Below, one piece after another: positions 56,394-64,000 of a DNA stretch of 64,000 bases. The stretch's first letter is position 1. Every line of letters starts with the position of its first letter. The stretch is from Macrolepiota albuminosa (lineage: Eukaryota > Basidiomycota > Agaricomycetes > Agaricales > Agaricaceae), in NCBI GenBank assembly GCA_027475525.1, contig JAMWFC010000015.1:1-64000 (forward strand), written 5' to 3'. A program made the position numbers and the translations under genes. Below the pieces are notes generated by a model, which made no database searches, was not told the origin of the DNA, and saw only the letters and a program-made list of their open reading frames with translations.

Positions 56394-58641
56394 TTACTCG
56401 CTTTCGTCATCCATCGGCAAGGAATCGTCAGACACCGGCAACGAGGAATCGCGAAGAGGCAAGAGATCGCCCGGCAAGATGTTGTTGGCAGCTTGCCAAT
56501 CCATAGCGGCTTGGCAATCCGCTTGGTAATCTCGCAAGACGTGGAGGCTGCGACCCAAGTTGGAGTAGCGCAAGCGAAGCGCCATGAGCTGTCCCCGCAC
56601 CCGTTCCCGTTCCCGTTCCATCGACGTCGCCATCGTTGCCGCCCTCCTCGAATACCGCTCCAGCATCTCGCGAGGATTTAGCGCTATCACCGGATAAACG
56701 AGGTCCTGACCTAGCCACTGAAAGGCGTCGCCAGTCACTGTCGGCTGCGGCTGGGGGGTCCAGGCGGGGTTGACTCTGGCGACCACTGGGCGCCTCGGCT
56801 CCAGCCCTGCGACGTCCTCAGGATCTGACACCTCCCAAGGGGCGACGTTGCCGTAAGGCGGCAGCCATCGCCACTCAGGTTCCTCCCTGGCGACTCCTTC
56901 CGCTCCCTCTCCTTCTTCCCGCTCTGCCACCTCCTCCTCCTCGCCAAGGGACCTGGCCGCCAACTGGATAGGCGACAAGAGGCTACTTGGACCAGCCTCT
57001 GGGTCACGAGGCGGGAGGCGACTAGCCGCCAACGCCTTCTCGAGGTCCTCCATCTCGGTATCCTTTGGCGCTGGCGAGGGGGAGGGCGACGACGAAACTA
57101 CACGCTGGCGCTTTGCTTTGCCCTTCCCTTTGCTGGGGGAAGGGGCTTGTCGTTTTGCTGGGACCGGAGTCCCTTGGCGCTCGCCGGCGCCTCGGTTGCC
57201 GATGGTTTCTGATCCATCTCCTTGGCGCGTCGGCAACGCCAAGGAGGCTCGTCCAATTGCTGCCATGCCGCCGGCAGCCACCTTCTTCTTCTGCTCTTCC
57301 ACAAACTCCCTCGCCCTCCTTACCAACACCGCGCGGGAAAACGTCTTCTCGACGAGAGCGTCTGGCGCGCCGCCACGCTCGCGACTCTTCGCCCCGTCGA
57401 TAGTGCAAGCGCGTTTCAAGGCGCCGCAACGATAACACGGCTGGGCCCCAGTCGGGAACCAACAGCCTTCCGGGTCGTTATCGGCCCAGCACTTGTCGCA
57501 CTAGCGCAAAAAGTCAGCAGAAAGAATAAAGACAAGAAAAGTCACTTACCGCTCCCCGTGTCTCCTTGAACGCCTGCCGGGTCGCCAAGGAAACAGTCTT
57601 CTTCCCCTTCATCTCCTCCATTACCACTCCGGCCTCCTGCCCCTCGTCAAGGACGGCCTCCTCGCGACGCGGCAACAGCAGCCCCTTCAGCTCCTTGTCA
57701 TCAAAGCTGGACTGTGTGGGCGCCTAGAGACATCACGGTAAACAAAGTAGTCAGACTTCCAAAAGACCGCTTACCGCGTACTGGGGAGCCTTTCCTTTGC
57801 GAGACTTCGAAAGAGTGGTTAGCGCGGCACGGCAGCGGCAAGGATAAGCCAAAAACTCACCTTCTTCAAAGCCTTACCCGGCTTGATTGGGGAGCCCTTC
57901 CTGCTAGCCGGCAGTGCTGGGCTCTGTGCACTGCCGACGCGACCACTCTTGCCGGACCCTTCAGCTACCGCCTGCCTCTCGGCAGCAGGCGCCTTCCCCG
58001 CGGCAACCTCCTCCATCTCTGCGGCCAACGCGGCAACCCGTTCCCGCTCCTCTAGCGCCCTGGTGATCTCGCGGGCGTCTTGAGAGGCCTCCTCCTGCCT
58101 TGCCGCGATCTCCTCCTGCACCTGCATGCGCGCAAGGGGCGCTAACACCTCTTGCTTGCTATGGGGTGACAGATCAGACCAAAGCTAAGTCAAAAAGAAT
58201 GGGTTAGAGATACTTACTCTGCCGCAGGGGCGCTTACCGTCATCGGCAAGGCGCCAGACAAAATATCCTCCAATTCGTCCTCGATAGTCGGGACGGGAGG
58301 AGGCGCCTAGGGAACTCGATCAGTTAGCGACCCGACAGGCGACAAAAGCAACTTACGAAACGAGAAAACGGCGCTAACCACTCGGCGCCACGGTTGTCCA
58401 CATAGCGGGCCCGACACCACTCCCGCACTTCTATCTCGCGATCCCAGCCCACGCCAAGGACCCGCACTTCATACCATCGCTCCAGCAACTTCATAACGGC
58501 AATAACCAAGTTTGTAGGCGCCTCCGCGCCCACACCCTCGATGCGCCTGACAAAGCGGTTGGCCTTTTCGATATACGCGGAGGCGGCGTCTTGAGCCTCG
58601 CGAGACGGAACGGGAGGCGGAGTTGGAATGCGGAAGGACAT
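56394..58641 (-). CDS. Six-exon antisense gene carried by A3, zinc-finger-like protein
   Basis: Exons on the minus strand: 58641-58357, 58306-58238, 58184-57861, 57804-57775, 57723-57550 and 57500-56394. All have GT-AG borders, introns of 49-56 bp and phase 0, giving 662 codons. Exon 1 has an amphipathic ASAYIEKANRFVRRIEG stretch and WYEVRVLGVGWDREIEVREW. Exon 3 is a charged coiled-coil-like region. Exon 6 starts with a Cys-rich module: C-x2-C-x8-C-x9-C-x2-C-x6-C (CDKCWADND, then CYRCGALKRAC), followed by a basic, Ser/Pro-rich region (KGKGKAKRQR, a possible nuclear signal) and a helical C-terminus. It suggests a DNA- or RNA-binding nuclear protein, but I do not recognise the family. It faces pol. 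Confidence 0.75.
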
Positions 58642-58705
58642 TTTAATTGAATTAAAGCGCCAGGTAAAGATGGGGAGGAGAAACGAAGTCCACACTCATG
58701 CGCCA

Positions 58706-58713
58706 GGACTATA
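58706..58713 (-). promoter_or_regulatory. Possible TATA-like element of the antisense gene
   Basis: GGACTATA on the plus strand (TATAGTCC on the minus strand), 65-72 bp upstream of the antisense ATG. The same GGACTATAA block is present at the matching place in A2 (28311-28319). It lies between the gene and the 3' LTR, so the gene would have its own promoter. Confidence 0.4.
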
Positions 58714-58800
58714 AACCAAATCTCAAGAACGCACGGACCACCTGTCACAAAAGCGGTAACGGTAGCCTTATTTGGTGACTGAGGACAGTCAATTTTTCAG

Positions 58801-58811
58801 TTGGGGGGAGA
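58801..58811 (+). other. A3 polypurine tract
   Basis: TTGGGGGGAGA directly before the 3' LTR; the expected primer for plus-strand synthesis. Confidence 0.85.
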
Positions 58812-59761
58812 TGATAGGACCCTATACAGGTTAGGCGCATCAACGGCAGGCTCGGCACCGGCTCCGGAAACCTTGCCGCACTCGTTCCGAACTTAGCGCA
58901 CGCGTTCTACCTATTTTAAGCCATTTCTGACGGCCGCGCACGGCAAGAAGCAGATCCAATCAGTGATAGCGCCGATCGGCAGACAGAATGACAACTGACA
59001 GATGGCATCAGTCACTGACGACAGCGCTTAGCGAGAAGCCTGATGATCTATCAAAAACTGACAGACAGCTTGGCGTTTGACCTTGGCGTCTGACACCGCT
59101 TACCGTCTCGATTTGGCGCCCAACGTCGCTTAGGTGTTCTGACAGACAGAAGGGTGATGGAGTGATGGTTTAGCTTCGCGATCTGTCGCCTGGCGTCGCT
59201 AAGGCTCTTGAATGGACGGTAGGGATCTGAAACCGTTGGAGCTACCCCTTTGAAATTTTCCAGTTTACCGCACTCTGGCGTCATTAGCCACTGGCGACGG
59301 CGAACTCATTGTAGTATAAAAGTACTTACCGACTTGTACATAGGACAGCAGACGAATAGACCACAGTTTCCCCCACTTACTTCAGTCTCCCTTACGCTCA
59401 AGAGCTCATTTACGCTACGGTCGGCAACGTCGAACTCATCGGCAGTTACAGACGTTCGCCAACACTCGACATACTCGCGCCTTGCAACTACGGCAGGCAT
59501 TATCGACGCTTAGAACTTCGCTAAGCTTACCGTGCTCTTGCCGCTTCCCGTTGCCGTGTTCACTTACCGCATTTTCTTAAGCGCTTTACCTTAGCGCTTG
59601 ACACTTGCCGACTCCGTTACCGACTTTTACCCTTTTTCACAGACGCGTTCTCTGGGACCTGCCCGGGACTCCTCAACACACTTATAGCGCGCCCAACGCA
59701 CACTCTTGGTACGGTAACACAAAAGTTACATTTGTTACTGACCAAACTTTGGGCGTCATCA
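58812..59761 (+). repeat. A3 3' LTR
   Basis: 950 bp with no difference seen from 48592-49541. TATA box at 59315-59322. Confidence 0.97.
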
Positions 59762-59765
59762 GCAG
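59761..59765. repeat. A3 target-site duplication, right copy
   Basis: AGCAG, matching 48587-48591. Removing A3 with one copy joins the B2 ORF3 codons GAG GAG CAG to GCC ACA GGC in frame. Confidence 0.93.
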
Positions 59766-61169
59766 GCCACAGGCCGTATTCCTGATGGCCTCGGGGTGTT
59801 TGTCAGCGGGACGTTGGTGGAGCGGTCGAACTGGTTCTACGGTGGGGCACTCGACCGCCATTTCTACTACTCCCGGCTCACCAACACGGTATTTGTGAGC
59901 GATGAAGCCTTGGCCGCAAAGACGCACAAGGAAGAAAAGGGAGAGAGGTATTACCATACCTCGAAGGAGTTGAACCGAGTGGTATCGAGGGGATTCCCGA
60001 TGAATCCCCAGCAGTTGCAAAAGCTTTATGAGCTTTCGCAGAACAAGTTCACCTCAGTGTCTCTACGCACTGAGGCCTATTATCTGTTGCGCGAGTTTCA
60101 GTGCATCAGCATTAACTATTATACGTCGGTGAGGGATAGGACGATGACTCTGGTGTGTTCACCAGAATACGAGCACATTTCGCCCCCTCTGGATCTATCA
60201 TCCCATCACATGAACGTCGCGGTCATGCCGACCCCAGATGGGTACCTGCAATGGAAGGACCGAGCCGGAAGACCGTTTTTTACGCTTTCTGGGTTTGATT
60301 CCAAAGGTGTACGTTTCACCTTCGATCTGGACAAGCTGGCGCAGAACGTACTTTACTTCTGTCGGCCAGGAATGATGAATTCAGTGTACGGCATTGCAGT
60401 GGATCGAGTGTATCGCATTCACTGGCATACTCTCCTGAGCCACGCCTTGACACGTGGATTGTCCCCTTCGGAAAGAGCTCGCAGACGGTTTGCAAGGCTG
60501 TTGGCCTTGATTCTGACGTGTCCCGGGTTGTATCGTGAGGCGGTCGCTGATTACGATGCTGCCAACCCTAGTACCCCCTTCGAACCCATGAGCTGGACTG
60601 ACGTCCAGTTCTGACCCCCATATTTCGACGCGGCTAGTGCCGTCAACATCACCGATGCTGACGTGCTTTGTGCCATGATAGCCAACCGCATACCTCTAGA
60701 ATGGGTAGACCACGCCTATACTTTCGGCGTGGTCTACCTCGAAAATCAATTCCTTGTGGCTACAGCCTCCATTGACCAGTTCCGCAAGGTCGACGATGAA
60801 CGCCATTGTTGACTGGACATCTATGGAGAGCCCCCAGCCATCACACGGTGGGATGATTGGCGACTGCCCACCAACGATGATATGATTCGTCTTCACACCC
60901 TCCTCACCCGCGAATCCGATCAAGGTCATGAGTACCTTGAAAGTGGACTATATTATCCGGTGGGGATGAACCTCAACCGTCGAGACTTATGGCAACGCCG
61001 CTCTCGACACGGGCCATATCCCCCCTCTCCATCTCACCCTTCAACGTCAGTTCAGGCTCCTACCGCCTCAACATCGTCGGGCCCCGTCGCCTCATCATCC
61101 TCGGTTAACACCGGCAATGAGATGAGAATCGATACAGTCTGCGAGTTGTCGCGTCCGCCGTCTGCATAA
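59766..61169 (+). pseudogene. B2 ORF3, 3' part
   Basis: 468 codons continuing the frame from 48591, with TGA stops at 60612 and 60810 and a final TAA at 61167. TGRIPDGLGVFVSGT, an FYYSRLTNTVFVSDEAL block, SRGFPMNPQQL, LLREFQCISINYY and VDHAYTFGVVYL align with B1 38066-39160. The C-terminal 70 residues are Ser/Pro-rich. The conserved blocks suggest a folded domain of 350-400 residues; I cannot name it. Confidence 0.75.
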
Positions 61170-61358
61170 CCCTCGTAGGCGGCTCATCTCTTTTTCAATT
61201 CATACTGTCGGTTAACGTCAGCGTTGTATTTTTTGACAGATGACCTGGATGTTTTCGAGCCGTGGAGGACCAGAGTGCCTCCACATTGACCTACTTAGTG
61301 ACACGGACAAATTGTCCCTCTTTACATCGAGACTGATTACCAGTCTCAAAGGGGGGCA

Positions 61359-61550
61359 TGTAACATATAATATTTTAGTTAATTAATTAATATACACTTA
61401 TATTAATTAGTTATTACTACTTTACATACATGCGGGCTGCCTTACATAAGGCAGCCAATTTTACTGTCATACTTTGTAGTACTAGAATCGAATTATTGAT
61501 CTGGTTCTGTCAGTGTGACTGTAAGGCTAACCCTACTTGACTTTGTTTCA
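61359..61550 (+). repeat. B2 3' LTR
   Basis: 192 bp, TGTAAC to TTTCA, after a polypurine tract. AT-rich, with a hairpin at 61435-61456 (GGCTGCCTTA / TAAGGCAGCC) at the same place as in B1. Its last bases plus the following G read as a pyrimidine-rich CAG directly before exon 3 of the A4 antisense gene. Confidence 0.85.
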
Positions 61551-61551
61551 G

Positions 61552-63386
61552 CTGTGGTCTGATCTATCTCCTCACAGCAAGCAAGAGGTATTGGCACCTC
61601 TTGCCAACCTGCAGATCAATGCAGAGATGGTGGCAATTTGTGAGGAGGCGCTTGCCGAGGCGTCGCGGGATGCCAAGGAAAGAATCCAGGTGCAGGAGGG
61701 ATGCGAAACTACTGGTGAGGAGGAGATCATCGGCAAGGAGCAGGCACCTGTCACAAAAAGGCAGGAATCCACAGTCGCTGGGTCTAGCAAAGGTTCCTGT
61801 GCCGGTAGTGCCCAGAACCCAGCACTACCGGCAAGCAGAATGGGTTCCCCAGTCAAGCCGGGCAAGACTTTGAAAAAGAAGGTAAGCCTCATCCTTTCTT
61901 ACCGCTGTTGGGCGTCGCTAATCAATTCTTTTTAGTCTCGCAAAGGAAAGGCCCCTCAGTATGCGGTAAGTGGTCTCCAACTGTGCTTGTGCCTCTGTTG
62001 ACCATGAAACAGATTCCCACCCAGTCCTCCTTCGATGACAAGGAACTGAAGGCGTTGCTCTTGCCGCAACGGGAGGAGGTAACTTTGGATGAGGGAATCG
62101 AAGCGGGAGTGGAACTCCCAGAAATGAAGAACAAGCGCACGGTGGACAAGGCGATCCGCCAAGAGTTCAAAGACTTGTGGGGAGCGGTAAGCAACTATTC
62201 TTTTATGACCTTTCTTCCACTTAACTGGTCTTAGTGCGACAAATGTTGAGCTGACAACGATCCCAAGAGTTGTTGGTTCCCCACTGACGCCCAACCTTGC
62301 TACCGATGTGGCACTCTCAAGCGTGCCTGTACCATTGATGGCGCCAAGAGTCGCAAGCGGAGAGGGGCGCCAGACACTGTTGTCAAGAGGACTTTCTTCC
62401 AAGCAGTTTTGGTTAAGCGCGCGAGGGAGTTTGTAGAGAAGCAGAGGCAGGAGGCTGCTGCTGGGAGGGCAGCCAGTGTTAGCAAGTCCTTCTTGGCGCT
62501 ACCGACACGTCAAGGAGAGGATTCCGAATCTGTCGGCAAGTATAGCGCTGGCGAGCGCCTAGAAAAATGCAAGGTCTCTTCTTCCGGCAAAAGTAAGGCG
62601 AAGGCCAAACGTGTCCGTATCGAGTCGCCATCCCCCTCTCCAAGTGCTGAGGACAGGGAGATGAAAGAATTGGAACAGGCCCTTGCCGCGAGTCGCCTGC
62701 CCCCTCCTAGCGGGGAGGCAGGTCCCAGTAAATTGCTGTCCCCAATTGACTTGGCGGATGGCGCGTCTGCTGGCCCATCCAACGTTGGCGCTCAAACGGG
62801 GTCGGCAGCGGAGGACATTGAGATGGGGGCGCCTGAGAATGTTGAGAAGTCGGAAGGGACAGGCCAGGGGTTGCCAGGGAAGGAACAGGTGGACGAGGAT
62901 GTTGAGGACGACTTGGATGAGACATTGCGGGAGATACCTGGCGAGTCCCAGGAGTTGCCGACGGTGGAGCCTGCCGCCCCCTGGGTAAGTGAGGGTGACT
63001 TAGCCATGCAGTACTGGACGAGCTCGAGTAGCCCTTCGTCATGGACCCCCCAGCCTCAGCCAAGAGTTGCTGGCGACTCTTATGAGTGGCTGGGGGAAGA
63101 CTTGGTCTATTCTGTGGTCGCCTTGTACCCGCCCCAGGTTATGAAGTGGATGGCGGTACATGCGGCAAGCATGCGTGCAGTATTGGATCACAAGCGCAAA
63201 TGAGTCCGGCAACAAATCATGGCTTCGCGACTTCGATACTCCAATTTGACCTGTAGTATGGATGCGCTGCAAGAGTACCAAGCCAACTGTAATGAGGTGC
63301 TAGAGTGGCAAGCCCTCAACCATGTTCAGGTTGGTGACCTCTTGCCTTTTGACGACTCCCTGCCGCTCTCCAATGGCAAAGACTGA
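61552..63386 (+). pseudogene. A4 copy of the family A antisense spliced gene
   Basis: Exon 3 61552-61881, exon 4 61936-61965 (30 bp, same ten residues as A3 in the SRKGKAPQYA block), exon 5 62013-62186 (174 bp, same length as A3), exon 6 62235-63386. All introns are GT-AG, 47-54 bp. Two TGA stops: the Trp of the CDKCW motif (62247) and an Arg at 63201. Otherwise exon 6 stays open and similar to A3, including ALPTRQG, LAASRLPP and GDLLPF blocks. All six Cys of the module remain. Exons 1-2 are cut off by B2. Confidence 0.85.
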
Positions 63387-63776
63387 CGGACCTTAGGGTA
63401 GATAGGCCATTTGTATATATATTTTTGTTTGTTACTGCACGCGTATACATTTCTTGCCGCCTTCTTGCCGAGTAGAAGAATAAGTCCCGTATTCTGAGTT
63501 AGCGCAGCATCAGAGAGCCAAGAAAGTAAAGCAAAGAGAAAGCAAGCGGCAAGTATTCTAAGGTAGGTTTTTAGCAAAAGTAGTAGCAGGTGGGGGACTT
63601 AGACAAATTTTTGAGGAAAAAGGGAAACGCTCAGTAAATCATCATAGCAAAAAACCCTTGGCGAGAGTTGCGCAGTGCGCTAAGCATTGGCAACACGCTA
63701 GCGCTGCGACTTGACTATGTAAGGAATTGTCTGTTGGATATATTACAGTAAGTATCGGCAAGAAAGATAAGTAAGG

Positions 63777-63930
63777 TAAGTAATAGAAAGAAAGAGCTTA
63801 TCAATATATAGTCTTTTCTAATCATTTTCTTCTTCTTCAACTAGAGTCGGCAATAAGTAATAGAAAGAAAGAGCTTATCAATATATAGTCTTTTCTAATC
63901 ATTTTCTTCTTCTTCAACTAGAGTCGGCAA
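63777..63930. repeat. 77-bp exact tandem duplication beside A4 pol
   Basis: Copies 63777-63853 and 63854-63930 are identical. They cover the old pol stop region and its 3' flank. Confidence 0.97.
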
Positions 63931-63931
63931 A

Positions 63932-64000
63932 TCATGTTTCTTCAAGTTCCCTAAGCTTGGCGGTGTCAATATCTAGCGCTTCCAACAGCAAGTCAATCTG
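63932..64000 (-). pseudogene. pol: A4 pol C-terminus (partial)
   Basis: Reads ALDIDTAKLRELEET as in A3, then a TGA (63934-63932) produced by a small deletion that removes the LLDDDD stretch. The rest lies beyond the window. Confidence 0.8.

Larger units (their letters stand above)
48592..59761 (+). mobile_element. Complete Ty3/gypsy family A element, copy A3
   Basis: 11,170 bp: 950-bp LTRs, primer-binding site, gag-protease, pol in the -1 frame, a six-exon antisense gene and a polypurine tract. Target duplication AGCAG (48587-48591 and 59761-59765; the A may belong to the LTR, giving 4 bp GCAG). Comparing the LTRs line by line I found no difference, so insertion is recent. All coding frames are open and there are none of the 77-bp duplications. 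It lies in ORF3 of B2. Confidence 0.96.
39838..61550 (+). mobile_element. Family B copy B2, 5'-truncated and split by A3
   Basis: It starts abruptly inside gag: 39838 aligns with about 29470 of B1, so the 5' LTR and about 650 bp are missing. Gag, protease, RT, integrase-chromodomain and ORF3 follow. A3 (48592-59761) lies within ORF3. A polypurine tract (AAAGGGGGGCA) and a 192-bp 3' LTR (61359-61550) close it. B2 is clearly a different subfamily from B1, since the LTR sequences differ strongly. It sits in the antisense gene of A4. Confidence 0.87.
61551..64000 (-). mobile_element. Ty3/gypsy family A, copy A4 (partial)
   Basis: Minus-strand element: the end of pol is at 63932-64000 and runs out of the window, and the antisense gene (exons 3-6) is on the plus strand. 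Exons 1-2 and the 3' LTR should be left of the B2 insertion but are not found beside its truncated left end. Pol and gene sequence resemble A3 more than A1. Confidence 0.85.

Noticed and set aside
56081..57569. Plus-strand open frames rich in Pro/Leu/Arg opposite the antisense gene
   Set aside because: They mirror the minus-strand coding exon; the minus strand has consistent splice sites and homologues in A2 and A4.
1..64000. tRNA, rRNA or other structural RNA genes
   Set aside because: I scanned for TTCGA-type B boxes with matching stems and rRNA-like blocks and saw none that fit.

Overview
This 64 kb window looks like a transposon graveyard from a filamentous fungus, most likely an agaricomycete. 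The basis is about 50-bp GT-AG introns, Ty3/gypsy elements with and without a chromodomain, a LINE remnant with an RNase H and zinc-binding tail, a Ty1/copia remnant and a Tc1 element. I see no ordinary host gene, no tRNA or rRNA and no CRISPR array. All family, copy and exon assignments come from reading the sequence alone; no database search was run.

Layout: (1) 1-9074, minus strand: Ty3/gypsy copy A1 (3' LTR outside the window, 5' LTR at 8136-9074) with an unrelated-looking intron-containing gene running antisense beyond pol. (2) 9075-10677: LINE 3' remnant, minus strand. (3) 10680-13605: decayed Ty1/copia remnant. (4) 13606-28380: family A copy A2, plus strand, heavily mutated and carrying four insertions: a solo A-type LTR (14891-15817), a Tc1 element (17929-19535), a solo LTR of another family (21223-21979) and a longer A-type solo LTR (22513-23585). 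(5) 28571-39837: chromodomain Ty3/gypsy copy B1 with 234-bp LTRs. (6) 39838-61550: related copy B2, lacking its 5' end and split at 48591 by (7) A3, a complete 11.17-kb family A element (48592-59761) with LTRs in which I see no difference. (8) 61551-64000: family A copy A4, minus strand, into which B2 had inserted.

Two themes stand out. First, both gypsy families carry a large extra gene after pol. In family A it is antisense, has six exons in A3 (662 codons predicted), and its exon-intron layout is shared by A2, A3 and A4; A1 has a different spliced antisense gene in the same place. In family B it is a sense open reading frame of about 950 codons. A3 sits inside the B2 copy of that frame, and removing A3 plus one target-site copy puts the two halves back in frame.

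Second, the window contains fourteen tandem duplications whose unit is exactly 77 bp (eleven exact, three with one mismatch). At every coding site tested, counting only one copy rejoins broken frames. This is best explained as unmerged k-mer overlaps left by a de Bruijn assembly, so several apparent frameshifts in A1, A2, B1 and B2 are probably not biological. A3 has none.
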